DNA of 43,357 bases from JANQJA01 sp040880285 (GTDB taxonomy: Bacteria > Pseudomonadota > Gammaproteobacteria > Pseudomonadales > Azotimanducaceae). Location of the stretch: NCBI GenBank assembly GCA_040880285.1, contig JBBDIT010000016.1, forward strand, positions 1 to 43,357. Direction: 5' to 3'. Shown in pieces: positions 9,192 through 18,008 of this stretch. Made by a program: the position numbers and the translations under genes. The notes below the pieces were generated by a model. It did no database searches. It was given only the letters and a program-made list of their open reading frames with translations, and was not told the DNA's origin. Positions within the stretch are counted from its first letter, which is position 1; every line of letters starts with the position of its first letter.

Positions 9192-10978
9192 TGCGAACGA
9201 CTCTCCTCGGCGACGGGCTTAGGGGGCCTACCTTCCACTCCTCGACGCTCCGCTTCCAGTTCCTCAATCAAAATGAGCTCGCCCATCGCAGCCTGGTTGT
9301 CCAGATGAAAGTTATGGCAGGTCGTACAATCGCTTTGCAACAGGGCCCTGGTCCTCTCACCACCATGGCAAGCACGGCAAGTACCAATATCGGGCATCAG
9401 GATATCCGTCGCGGCAGTCGATGAAGAGGCCTCATGGCATCCTTCGCAACGCATATTCTTGTGGCGCTCGTGGGAGAACTTCGTGAGAGGAAACCAGTCG
9501 TCTACCAGTGCAACCGGCAAGACCTGCCAGGGCAGGTCAACGTCACCAGTGAGCGCAATGGAATGGCACACGACGCAGGTCTGGCGCTCAAACAGATTGG
9601 TCGCTGCGATCGCCACCCTGTCCTCAATGAACTCGCGGCCAGCACGGGATATAGCGGCGTCGGCACCGCCGACTCGCCGCGCCAGCAAGGCTTCAATGCT
9701 TTCTTTGCGGCGCGCGTCCCCCGGACGCCGTGCAGGCCTGATCTGATCCGGCGTGGTTTCGATAACCGGCGCTGCCTGACCATCAAGAAACTGCCAGGCA
9801 TAATATTCCCTCAAGGTTCTCATCAAGTCCGACACAGAACCGTGGGGCACCACCCGGTCTGGTGCCGAGGCATCGAAGGTCAGTTGATGGCAGTCGGCGC
9901 AATGCCGTTCCATCGTTACCGGTCGCATGGTAACGCCACTCACTTCAGTTTCGTGACAATTCTTGCAGGCCATTACACGCGTACCTTGCGGGGATTCAAT
10001 GCCTTGCGCCACCATGTGAACGTCATGGGGAAATCTCAGATTGGACCGGTCCGCCGCCTCCGCATCCCAGGGATGTAATCGTTTCGACTCCCAGCCTTCA
10101 TCGTCGGACCAGGCCAATACGGAATATTTGAACGGTGGATGGTCATCGTAAAAATCGGTCACCGGTTCAAGGTCGCTAAAACCGAACCCCATCGCGCCGA
10201 GATCAGCATGACACGTGGTGCAGAGTCCCTGATCCCGCAACACGAGTGACTCGCTGTCAGTATGCTCATGATGACAATCGGCACAACGGTCACCGGCCTT
10301 GTAATCACGACCGAGGGTCGTCGTATCGAAATGATGATTCACCGACAAATGACAGTACAGGCAGTCTTCGTCTTTGGCAGGCACAAATGGCACCGTATGA
10401 CAATAACTACACTCATCGCCCATAAATGCATGGGTCTGGTGCAGCCCACCGGCAAGCCAGAGGGAATCATCCGGTAACGGACTTTCCCTAAGCGCGCTCA
10501 TTCCGACAAAAAAACCGGTTGCCGGGATGACGACACCGATCGCGAGGATCGCAAGAAATAAAATCCAGCTTATAGACCTTTCCGGTACTGCCAGTTGCCA
10601 TAGCCGGGTTTTGAACCGGTCACGCAGGCTCTCCACCTCCCCGGATTCAAGTTCAACCTCGATGACACAATCGTGATCCTGTTCTGCCGGCAAGAAATGC
10701 AGCGTGTGTCCGGCAACAATGACCTCGTCGCCAATCGCGACCACGGAGTTCTTTGAAACCGCATCGTTAACACTGAACCGGTGATCACCCATTGCGGCCA
10801 ATCGCAGCTGGCCAGCCTTTAGCGTCAATTTTGAATGCTCGAGCGGTACCCTGCGACCAGGTAAGGAAATCGTCTGGTCGGTGCCGCGGCCGATGGTTGC
10901 ACTGTCACCCTCGTAGCGCGACTCCCAGGTCGCTTTACCAGCGCCTCTGGACTCCATGTACCGAATAAGCAGTCGCAC
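9188..10978 (-). CDS. FHA domain - transmembrane helix - decahaem cytochrome c
   Basis: 596 aa. Residues 1-100 form a forkhead-associated domain (RYEGDSATIGRG... with Arg31 and the H48-S-K segment of the phosphothreonine-binding loop region). One transmembrane helix follows at about 136-160, then a large domain with ten CXXCH motifs: C190, C206, C232, C253, C338, C360, C468, C511, C534 and C551. Topology should be FHA in the cytoplasm and haems in the periplasm, without a cleaved signal. FHA domains bind phosphothreonine peptides, so the cytochrome may be docked or gated by a phosphorylated cytoplasmic partner (inference). The start is GTG at 10978 with AAGGAG six bases upstream. It lies 12 bp after the membrane-protein gene of the same operon. 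Confidence 0.85.
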   Translation of the reverse strand: MRLLIRYMESRGAGKATWESRYEGDSATIGRGTDQTISLPGRRVPLEHSKLTLKAGQLRLAAMGDHRFSVNDAVSKNSVVAIGDEVIVAGHTLHFLPAEQDHDCVIEVELESGEVESLRDRFKTRLWQLAVPERSISWILFLAILAIGVVIPATGFFVGMSALRESPLPDDSLWLAGGLHQTHAFMGDECSYCHTVPFVPAKDEDCLYCHLSVNHHFDTTTLGRDYKAGDRCADCHHEHTDSESLVLRDQGLCTTCHADLGAMGFGFSDLEPVTDFYDDHPPFKYSVLAWSDDEGWESKRLHPWDAEAADRSNLRFPHDVHMVAQGIESPQGTRVMACKNCHETEVSGVTMRPVTMERHCADCHQLTFDASAPDRVVPHGSVSDLMRTLREYYAWQFLDGQAAPVIETTPDQIRPARRPGDARRKESIEALLARRVGGADAAISRAGREFIEDRVAIAATNLFERQTCVVCHSIALTGDVDLPWQVLPVALVDDWFPLTKFSHERHKNMRCEGCHEASSSTAATDILMPDIGTCRACHGGERTRALLQSDCTTCHNFHLDNQAAMGELILIEELEAERRGVEGRPPKPVAEESRSQ

Positions 10979-10990
10979 GTCTCGCTCCTT

Positions 10991-11854
10991 CTACCAGTAA
11001 AAAAATACGGAGACGATGTGCGCGATAAGGGCTGCCAATAGCGCAAACGATAGCGGCACGTGAAAGTACAACCAGACTTCCTGCATACCGTGCATACGAA
11101 TATCCGTCCTGATCGTACGCAGCAGGTTACGGCGCGCACCACATTCCTGAGTAACGGATGTCAGGTACGTAGACTCTTGCCCACCGGCGCCCGACAAACG
11201 TTTGACAAGCCAGTTGATCAAGCGCGTCTGGTCCTTATTGCTGTGCACATGGCCATCGATAATGACCCTGGAATTGTCCCGGGCGGTCAACTGATCTATC
11301 AAATTGCCCCCGACAACGGTTCGATCAATGGCACTGATAACAACGCTGCGTATGTCCTCCTCAACACTTCCTAACATGCGTTCCAAATTCGCATCAATCT
11401 CTTCCAATTCTGAAAAAATCTCATCCAGGGATTGGCTCTTCTTAATATCGTTACGGGCTTCAGGGAAGGTTCTGTAGGCCCAGACCCCAAAGATTCCGCT
11501 GAAGATGACCAGGCACATCAACCCATACGCCAGAGTATGAATATTAATGCCGAACTGGAAGCCGCTATGCAGGGTGGCCACCAGCAGGAGTGAGACGCCG
11601 AAATAAACATGTGCCGACACCCATCCACGAACCGTGCCCCAACCATGGATGAAGTTCCTCTTTCTGCGTCCCAGATATAAGAGCCACAGGATCAGCACTG
11701 CTCCAAGCGTGCCCAGTGTGTAACCCAACATCGTTCCGCCGTTTGGTTCCGGTTTTGGATCATGAATCGCATAAGCGATGATGCATCCGGTACAAAATAT
11801 GACCGAAAGCCAAAAGTACACGCCGCGGGCGTGAGATAGAAAAGAGGTATGCAT
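10991..11854 (-). CDS. Histidine-rich membrane protein, candidate b-type cytochrome/quinone-linked subunit
   Basis: 287 aa from the ATG at 11854; a longer frame reaching 11968 would run into the preceding gene and adds a cysteine-rich, non-membrane leader, so it was not used. Predicted transmembrane segments lie at about 12-30, 43-61, 79-97, 105-127 and 261-285, with a soluble charged loop at about 130-255. Histidines in or near helices (H70, H82, H96, H106, H265, H279) could bind haem b, as in cytochrome b561 or ferric-reductase-like proteins. No family could be assigned with certainty. Its position between the ferredoxin/flavin protein and the FHA-decahaem protein fits a membrane step that passes electrons from cytoplasm or quinone to periplasmic haems. 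Confidence 0.7.
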   Translation of the reverse strand: MHTSFLSHARGVYFWLSVIFCTGCIIAYAIHDPKPEPNGGTMLGYTLGTLGAVLILWLLYLGRRKRNFIHGWGTVRGWVSAHVYFGVSLLLVATLHSGFQFGINIHTLAYGLMCLVIFSGIFGVWAYRTFPEARNDIKKSQSLDEIFSELEEIDANLERMLGSVEEDIRSVVISAIDRTVVGGNLIDQLTARDNSRVIIDGHVHSNKDQTRLINWLVKRLSGAGGQESTYLTSVTQECGARRNLLRTIRTDIRMHGMQEVWLYFHVPLSFALLAALIAHIVSVFFYW

Positions 11855-11886
11855 CAGGGTATTTCGCTTATCCGGATTTTGGTTGC

Positions 11887-14277
11887 TTAACTTCCCATAT
11901 CCACGAGGTCGACAAAGTCCTCCGGTGACAATCGCATGGCAGCACCAGTAGGACAAGCACGAACACACGCGGGGCCACCAGTTAAATCTTTACACATATC
12001 GCACTTGACCGCTTGCTTGGCTGCAGATTCATCCACAGGCCCGGCACTCGCCTTACCGGGTTTTTCGCCCAGTCCGAATAACATCCAGGGCCAGAAATTT
12101 TCCTGCGCTTCACTTTTATAAGACATCTGAATCACACCGTAAGGGCAGTTCTGCTCACAGTTACCGCAGCCGATACAGTTGTCGCCAATGAACACCTCGC
12201 CACCCACACCACCTCGATGGATTGCATCCGGCGGACAATCCTTCATGCAGCTTGGATCCTCACAGTGTCGACACGACGTCGGTACATGGATGTGCGCAAA
12301 TGTTGGACCCGCTTTGCGGTTGAGCCTCGATGTACCATCATGAGTTGCCGCGCAGGCTTGTTCACAGAAGTCGCAACCCACGCAGAGATCTTCATCGATA
12401 AGCAGGACATCAGTCGCCTCACCAAGGCCTTCACCCATCAGAAACGAAAGTAGATCGCCGGACTCTGTATTACTTTGAAGCGCTACATTTTGCTGGTGGC
12501 GCTCTTCCATCATCGCTCCCATACGATCACGTAACCCGGCGGAACGTGACAACAACAATTCAAATGACGCCTTGTCGATGGAGATCGTCTCGGTTTTTAC
12601 TGTGGCTGTCACGGTGGCAGTCCTTGACGTCTCCCCCAGCAAGCCCATTTCACCAATGGTATTGTTGGCAGGAACATAGCTCATGACTACCTGACGGCCG
12701 TTGACTTGTTTCGATACGGTGACTGAACCACTTCGCACCAGATGCAAGCTGTCGGCAGCGTCGCCTTCCTGAAAGATGACCTCGCCCGGCTTGTATTGGT
12801 GGATTTTTGCACGTGCTGCTATGGGCAATAACTCTGTGACAGGTGTCGACGGGGCAAATTTCTGCTGGATCGTCCTGACGATAAAGGTTTCATCCAGGAC
12901 TCGTTTTACTGCATCGACAGACGCGATCAATTTGATCATCGTTCGTCGTGGAGTTTCCACCACCACACAATTGTTCCCTGCATAGACCGTTGCAGAACGC
13001 CTGCGCCCTGAGATCAAGCTCATTTCTCCAAAGAAACTACCCACGCCGGAACGGATACTGAGATCAGTATCAATCGCTATGTCGACATCACCTTCAAGAA
13101 TCGTAAAAAATGTATTGGTATAGTCGTTGCGCTCAAAAATAACGTCGCCCTTTTTCAGGACCATCACGCGACTATCCATTATGAGCTCGCGAAACTGCAG
13201 TGAATTGACACCGGAGAAAATGGGAATGCGATCCTGCATCAATGCAAGAACATCATCTACCTCAAGGTCGTAGGGTAAACTCCTGAACTTGTCTGCCAAA
13301 AGGTCGTGGTCTGCAGGTTTGACGGAATGCCCGAGAATGTATTCAACCGCCTCATATCCCTGGTTCATCGCCTGTTTGATCAAAGGATAACCCGCCAATG
13401 CACCGATGATGTAAAGGCCAGGCACATTGGACTCATAGCGACCGGTGACTTCCGGGACGGCGTTGGGATCTTCACCGGGAAACTGAACGCCGAAAGATTC
13501 AACCAACTGCCGCGGTGGATTGGCACCGAGCCGTGCGATAACCCGATGTACCGGGACGACGGCCTCACCGGAGGCTGTATTGAGTAGCAGCTTGCCGGCA
13601 AAGCCTTGTTCAGCCGAAGATTCCAGGCCGGTCGGTGAGCTGTTGTAAAAACACTCCACTTCACCTGACTCGATGGCCGACAAGATCAGATTCAGGTTGC
13701 TTTCTTTGGCGCGAGCAAATTCGTCCCGTCGATTAATGACATAAACCTTATTATTCCGGGCCAAAGCAATGGCGTTTTCGATCGCGGCGTCGCCAGCACC
13801 GACCACCGCAATCATTTCGTTGTGGTATTCGTCCGGGTCATCCAGCTGATACTGCACAAACGCAGCCTGGTCGCCGGGGACACCCAATTGCCTCGGATTT
13901 CCTTGCAGGCCGATGGCAAGAATAAGGTTGGCGGCAGGGATTCGATCACCGCCCATGAGAACGACCGAAAATGCCCCCTGATCCCCCTCAATGCCCTTGA
14001 CCTCGGCGCCATACCGGATGTTGACACCCAGGGCCGACACACCGGCTTCCCAGGTTTCAAGAATGCCTTCTCGCTTGTCTGCCTTAAAGCCAATGGAACT
14101 GCGCAGCGGTAGCAGGCCAGGCTCTGCCATCACATGCTTTCCTTTCTGGTACTTCTGGATGGTGCTTGCGATCCTGGGAGAGCTTTCGAGCAGGACGTGA
14201 GAGATTTCAAGCTCCGCGCATCGGGCTGCCGCACTCAAGCCACCGGGACCAGCACCGATGATGGCAATATCAAACAA
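11887..14277 (-). CDS. Flavin oxidoreductase - two cyclic-nucleotide-binding domains - four-cluster ferredoxin fusion
   Basis: 796 aa. Residues 1-320 are a thioredoxin-reductase-like FAD/NAD(P) module (GAGPGG at 8-13, second GAGDAA at 160-165, INRRDEFARAK near 181-191), but the CXXC of true thioredoxin reductases is absent. Residues 352-455 and 484-590 are two CRP-type cNMP-binding domains, each with an FGEM/IGEM cassette and an arginine in the phosphate-binding segment. Residues 627-778 hold four ferredoxin-type cysteine clusters, as in HybA/DmsB-like subunits. The start is TTG at 14277 with AGAGGGG upstream, giving MFDIAIIGAG at the N-terminus. It is the first gene of the operon. Likely role: NAD(P)H oxidation passed through FAD and Fe-S centres to the membrane partner, under allosteric control by a cyclic nucleotide (inference). 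Confidence 0.88.
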   Translation of the reverse strand: MFDIAIIGAGPGGLSAAARCAELEISHVLLESSPRIASTIQKYQKGKHVMAEPGLLPLRSSIGFKADKREGILETWEAGVSALGVNIRYGAEVKGIEGDQGAFSVVLMGGDRIPAANLILAIGLQGNPRQLGVPGDQAAFVQYQLDDPDEYHNEMIAVVGAGDAAIENAIALARNNKVYVINRRDEFARAKESNLNLILSAIESGEVECFYNSSPTGLESSAEQGFAGKLLLNTASGEAVVPVHRVIARLGANPPRQLVESFGVQFPGEDPNAVPEVTGRYESNVPGLYIIGALAGYPLIKQAMNQGYEAVEYILGHSVKPADHDLLADKFRSLPYDLEVDDVLALMQDRIPIFSGVNSLQFRELIMDSRVMVLKKGDVIFERNDYTNTFFTILEGDVDIAIDTDLSIRSGVGSFFGEMSLISGRRRSATVYAGNNCVVVETPRRTMIKLIASVDAVKRVLDETFIVRTIQQKFAPSTPVTELLPIAARAKIHQYKPGEVIFQEGDAADSLHLVRSGSVTVSKQVNGRQVVMSYVPANNTIGEMGLLGETSRTATVTATVKTETISIDKASFELLLSRSAGLRDRMGAMMEERHQQNVALQSNTESGDLLSFLMGEGLGEATDVLLIDEDLCVGCDFCEQACAATHDGTSRLNRKAGPTFAHIHVPTSCRHCEDPSCMKDCPPDAIHRGGVGGEVFIGDNCIGCGNCEQNCPYGVIQMSYKSEAQENFWPWMLFGLGEKPGKASAGPVDESAAKQAVKCDMCKDLTGGPACVRACPTGAAMRLSPEDFVDLVDMGS

Positions 14278-14320
14278 CCGGTTCCCCTCTTGTCATTCAG
14301 ATTAGTGGACAAACCTTGCC

Positions 14321-14338
14321 GATAGACTGCAATCTATC
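14321..14338. promoter_or_regulatory. Inverted repeat in divergent promoter region
   Basis: GATAGA-CTGCAA-TCTATC, perfect 6-bp arms with a 6-bp spacer, between the electron-transfer operon (start 14277, minus) and the hotdog gene (start 14423, plus). The size and symmetry fit a dimeric helix-turn-helix regulator. The protein that would bind it is not identified. Confidence 0.4.
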
Positions 14339-14358
14339 ACAGCCTTTGGTGCAACGCA

Positions 14359-14387
14359 TGGATACCGGCCTGATTCAGGCTTATAAT
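14359..14387 (+). promoter_or_regulatory. Sigma70-type promoter with embedded palindrome, upstream of the hotdog gene
   Basis: The -35 box TGGATA (14359-14364) and perfect -10 box TATAAT (14382-14387) are separated by 17 bp. Inside the spacer lies the 13-bp palindrome GCCTGA-T-TCAGGC (14368-14380), the classic position for a repressor operator. The predicted transcript starts near 14394, about 29 bases before the ATG at 14423. Confidence 0.5.
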
Positions 14388-14422
14388 TTTTCTTTCCCGA
14401 CGAGCAATTTTTCGAGGTACCT

Positions 14423-15241
14423 ATGATCAAAGGCTGGACCGCCGAAGCTATGAATACCGCGCCGGATTCACAAAACCAGATACACGGGGATGACATCGCC
14501 CGGAAATATGGTTTCAAAGGTGGCCTTGTGCCTGGCGTGACGATTTCTGCTTACCTGATTCAACCTGCTGTGGATAGCTGGGGTATGGATTGGCTTGAGC
14601 GTGGAGCTGCCCATGTCCGCGTCAGTTCACCGCTGTATGACGGAGAGCAATTCACAGTCAACATCACACAGGAATTCAAAGATCACTACAAGGCAGAGTT
14701 GGCTCGCCCTGATGGAACCGTTAGCGCAACGGCCGACATTTCCCTAACCGGGCCAGTGGAGACTGCAGGGACACCACCTGTGCGCAGGATGGATCAGATA
14801 GCCGAGAAAGATTTCATAGGACCAAAAGCCAGTTTCGAGACGTTCAAACAACTCAAACAGGAAGGGTGCCTGGCCTTTCGTTATCGCTGGGGATCAAAAC
14901 ATCGCATGAACGCCTATATCGAAAACCAGGCCCTGATGCCGGAACTGCTACGCCTGGATGGTGGTGGCTACGCCAATATGTCCTTCATACTGGGGTGTTC
15001 CAACTGGGTGCTTGCAAGCAACGCACAGATGAACCCGTGGGTGCACCTCGAAACACGCTCCCAAAACTTCCGTGCCGTTCCTGCCGATACCCGTATCATT
15101 GCAGAGATGGATATCGACAATTTTTATGAAAAGAAAGGCCACGAGTTCATTGATGTCAACGTCAACTTGTTCGATGAAGCCAATGACGATTGTCTTGCGG
15201 TCATTGCGCTGCGTGCAATTTATAAACTGCGCGGCATGTAG
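14423..15241 (+). CDS. MaoC-like hotdog-fold protein
   Basis: 272 aa with no signal peptide. Residues about 20-130 resemble the MaoC/hydratase hotdog pattern: IHGDDIARKYGFKGGLVPGVT, then an AYLIQPAVDSWG helix and strands beginning HVRVSSPLYDGEQ. The second half is also alpha/beta and may be a degenerate second hotdog. Such proteins act on acyl-CoA-type thioesters (hydration or thioester hydrolysis); substrate and reaction cannot be named here. It stands alone, divergent from the electron-transfer operon and convergent with gdhA (23-bp gap). GAGG lies five bases before the ATG. A strong promoter with an internal palindrome suggests dedicated repression. Confidence 0.6.
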   Translation: MIKGWTAEAMNTAPDSQNQIHGDDIARKYGFKGGLVPGVTISAYLIQPAVDSWGMDWLERGAAHVRVSSPLYDGEQFTVNITQEFKDHYKAELARPDGTVSATADISLTGPVETAGTPPVRRMDQIAEKDFIGPKASFETFKQLKQEGCLAFRYRWGSKHRMNAYIENQALMPELLRLDGGGYANMSFILGCSNWVLASNAQMNPWVHLETRSQNFRAVPADTRIIAEMDIDNFYEKKGHEFIDVNVNLFDEANDDCLAVIALRAIYKLRGM

Positions 15242-15264
15242 CTGAACCTTTTGGCATAAATTCG

Positions 15265-16617
15265 CTACATTACGCCGTAAGCCAACATGGCGTCGGCTAC
15301 CTTGATAAAGCCCGCGATGTTGGCGCCCTGTGCATAGTCCACATGGCCGTCGGCTTGCGTTCCGTGTTCCACACACTCATCGTGGATGCTCTTCATTGTC
15401 GTGGCCAGGCGCGTCTCTACCTCGGAACGCGACCACTGGATTCGCAGACTATTCTGGCTCATCTCGAGCCCTGATACGGCAACGCCACCAGCGTTGGCAG
15501 CCTTGGATGGCGAATGCTTGATGCGAGCCTCGGCAAACACCTTGATGGCCTCCGGCGTCGTTGGCATGTTGGCGCCTTCCGCTACCGCAATGCAGCCATT
15601 TTTCACCAGCTGCCTGGCTTCGTCTGCTTCGAGTTCATTTTGTGTGGCACAGGGAAAGGCAAGATCACACTGGATATTCCATGGACGCTCGCCAGCATAA
15701 TAGTCACAACCAAATTCTCTGGCGTATTCTTCTATGCGCCCGCGTCGAACGTTTTTAAGTTCCATAACAAACTTGAGCTTGTCCTGTCCGATGCCCTCGG
15801 GGTCGTAGACAAATCCAGAAGAATCCGACAAGGTCACCACCTTGCCACCCAATTCGTTGATTTTCTCCACGGTATATTGGGCAACATTACCTGAACCCGA
15901 CACAACACAGACTTTGCCCTCAATGTGATTGGCCTGGTGTTTTAACATTTCTTCCATCATATAAACGACACCGTAACCGGTGGCCTCGGTCCTGATATGA
16001 CTGCCGCCGAATTCCAGTGCTTTGCCGGTTAACACGCCTTCGAACCGGTGTTCAATGCGTTTGTATTGACCGAACAGGTAGCCGAGCTCACGCGCACCCA
16101 CCCCGATGTCGCCGGCGGGGACATCCTCGTTGGGACCCACATACCGGTAGAGCTCAGTCATAAATGCCTGGCAAAATCGCATAACCTCGGCGTCCGACTT
16201 GTCCTTGGGATTGAAATCCGATCCTCCCTTGCCTCCTCCAAGCGGCAGGCCCGTCAAACTGTTCTTGAATGTCTGTTCAAAGCCAAGAAATTTCAGCACG
16301 CTTTGCGTAACGCTGGGATGGAACCTGAGCCCACCCTTGTACGGACCGATCGCATTGTTGTGCTGCACCCGAAATCCGCGGTTCACCCGGACTTCATGCT
16401 TGTCGTCATGCCAGACGACACGAAAGGTAATGATTCGGTCCGGCTCGGACATACGTTCCAGTATCTTCATATCGCGATAGTGAGGTTTGTCGACCATGAA
16501 TGGCACAATATGCATCGCCACTTCATGGACCGCCTGATGGAATTCTTCTTCGCCAGGATTACGTTGTTTGACACCCTCCATGAATTGCTCAAGACTGTCT
16601 GCATAGTGTGTACTCAT
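15265..16617 (-). CDS. gdhA: NADP-type glutamate dehydrogenase
   Basis: 450 aa, close to the 447 aa of E. coli GdhA. It catalyses reductive amination of 2-oxoglutarate to glutamate in the cytoplasm. Visible family features are GPYKGGLRFHPSV, the catalytic-lysine motif PLGGGKGGSDFNPK, VPAGDIGVGARELGYL, and the nucleotide-binding turn VVSGSGNVAQY. The length and GDIGVGxREIGYLFG-type motif fit the small hexameric NADP class. The start ATG at 16617 has a near-perfect AAAGGAGGT five to six bases upstream, implying strong translation. The gene lies 14 bp after the sensor kinase gene, so co-transcription with the two-component system is possible. The 3' end converges with the hotdog gene and no terminator hairpin is evident. 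Confidence 0.95.
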   Translation of the reverse strand: MSTHYADSLEQFMEGVKQRNPGEEEFHQAVHEVAMHIVPFMVDKPHYRDMKILERMSEPDRIITFRVVWHDDKHEVRVNRGFRVQHNNAIGPYKGGLRFHPSVTQSVLKFLGFEQTFKNSLTGLPLGGGKGGSDFNPKDKSDAEVMRFCQAFMTELYRYVGPNEDVPAGDIGVGARELGYLFGQYKRIEHRFEGVLTGKALEFGGSHIRTEATGYGVVYMMEEMLKHQANHIEGKVCVVSGSGNVAQYTVEKINELGGKVVTLSDSSGFVYDPEGIGQDKLKFVMELKNVRRGRIEEYAREFGCDYYAGERPWNIQCDLAFPCATQNELEADEARQLVKNGCIAVAEGANMPTTPEAIKVFAEARIKHSPSKAANAGGVAVSGLEMSQNSLRIQWSRSEVETRLATTMKSIHDECVEHGTQADGHVDYAQGANIAGFIKVADAMLAYGVM

Positions 16618-16631
16618 TGAGACTACCTCCT

Positions 16632-18008
16632 TTAAATTGCCGGGAGCATGATGCGTACCCGTAAACCCCCGAGCGGGGAATCATGCAGCTCGATCGCGCC
16701 GCCATGGGAGTGCACAATCGTTTGCGCAATTGACAAGCCGAGTCCGGTACCTCCCGTCTGCCGGCTGCGAGATGACTCGATGCGGTAGAAGGGCACAAAT
16801 ACGCGTTCACGATCAACCAGATCAATCCCCGGGCCGGCGTCATCCACATCAATGGTAACACCATCCTCGTGCTCCGAGACTGCAACTGACACGCGATCAC
16901 CATAGAATAATCCGTTTTCAATCACATTGTTCAATACTCTCCGTAAGCCGAGCGGTTGACAGACCAGATGAATCGTTTCGTCAAAAGTAATCGTTAGCTT
17001 CTCGTCCGGTACATCAAGATCTGACACAAGACTTCGCATCAGGCTACCCAGATTAACGGTACGTCGCGGCTCTTCCATGGCTTCATCCCGAACAAAGTCG
17101 AGCGTGAATTTGATCAGCGTTTCCATTTCGTCGAGGTCCCGGATCGCTTTATCGCGCTGCTCGTCATCGGCAATAGACTCCACACGTAGACGTAGCCGGG
17201 TAAGCGGCGTGCGAAAGTCGTGTGAGATGGCGCCGAGCATTTCACTCCTCGCTTCCAAGAGTCGCTGCACACGAGCCTGCATCGTATTGAAGGCATGGGC
17301 CGCGTTCCTGATTTCGATGGGCCCATCTTCTTCGATGGGCTGCGCTGCCTGCACATTGACTCCCATCGCTTTCGATGCCTTTGCAAATCGGGAAATAGAT
17401 CGTAGTGGTCGGTTAACCGCAAAACTGACAAATACAATGGTGCCGATTGCCATCAGCGTCAGAGACGGAATCGCCGCTGGCGCAATAATGTGATCCCAGG
17501 CCGAACCAGACACTTTGAAGTTGAGCCAACTATGGTTATCTGGCATGTCGATGGAAACCGCCAGCGTCTCATGTATACGGAACAAGCCAAAAGTTCGCTC
17601 TGTTGCGATCTCCCGTTCCTGGGTAGTCCTAATCTCGCTGCCCGGATCCAGGTAGTCGGCGGAAACCTTGTGCTGCGCTGGCGTAAACCTGAAACCAATC
17701 AGGCGCGCAATCTCGGCGGCCGTATCACCGTTTGCGACGAGTTCAAGGGGCTGCGGATCAACACTGATGCGGAATTTTGGGCCACTCAGCTGGCTGGCAA
17801 TATAGGCCCTGTCTGCGGGCGGTGCACGCTCGATGAGGCGCGTCACGGTCACAATACGGTCGGCGATCTGCTCCTCACGCTCAATCGTAACCGTGGCTGC
17901 GCTCAGGACGACATACAACGCAAGACTGGCAAGGTAAAACACGATCAAACTGAGACTGACTACTGCAATCGTCTGCACACGCAGTGACAGCGGCATGCGT
18001 GCACTCAT
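16632..18008 (-). CDS. EnvZ-type sensor histidine kinase
   Basis: 458 aa. Two transmembrane helices (about 12-37 and 176-197) bracket a periplasmic sensor of about 140 residues, followed by a HAMP linker (197-250). The dimerisation/H-box is AISHDFRTPLTRLRLRVE with the phosphoacceptor His263. The catalytic ATPase domain shows an N-box (RRVLNNVIENGLFYG), G1 (DVDDAGPGI), an F-box (VFVPFYRIESSRSR) and G2 (GGTGLGLSI). The overall plan matches EnvZ-like osmosensor kinases; the signal is unknown. The ATG at 18008 overlaps the response-regulator stop (ATGA), so the two are translationally coupled. Confidence 0.92.
   Translation of the reverse strand: MSARMPLSLRVQTIAVVSLSLIVFYLASLALYVVLSAATVTIEREEQIADRIVTVTRLIERAPPADRAYIASQLSGPKFRISVDPQPLELVANGDTAAEIARLIGFRFTPAQHKVSADYLDPGSEIRTTQEREIATERTFGLFRIHETLAVSIDMPDNHSWLNFKVSGSAWDHIIAPAAIPSLTLMAIGTIVFVSFAVNRPLRSISRFAKASKAMGVNVQAAQPIEEDGPIEIRNAAHAFNTMQARVQRLLEARSEMLGAISHDFRTPLTRLRLRVESIADDEQRDKAIRDLDEMETLIKFTLDFVRDEAMEEPRRTVNLGSLMRSLVSDLDVPDEKLTITFDETIHLVCQPLGLRRVLNNVIENGLFYGDRVSVAVSEHEDGVTIDVDDAGPGIDLVDRERVFVPFYRIESSRSRQTGGTGLGLSIAQTIVHSHGGAIELHDSPLGGLRVRIMLPAI

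Noticed and set aside
11855..11968. Longer start for the His-rich membrane protein
   Set aside because: Would overlap the preceding gene by 82 bp and add a Cys-rich leader without a ribosome site; the ATG at 11854 gives a normal membrane N-terminus.
11887..14277. Thioredoxin reductase (trxB)
   Set aside because: The FAD/NAD(P) fold is similar but the redox-active CXXC is missing and extra domains are fused.
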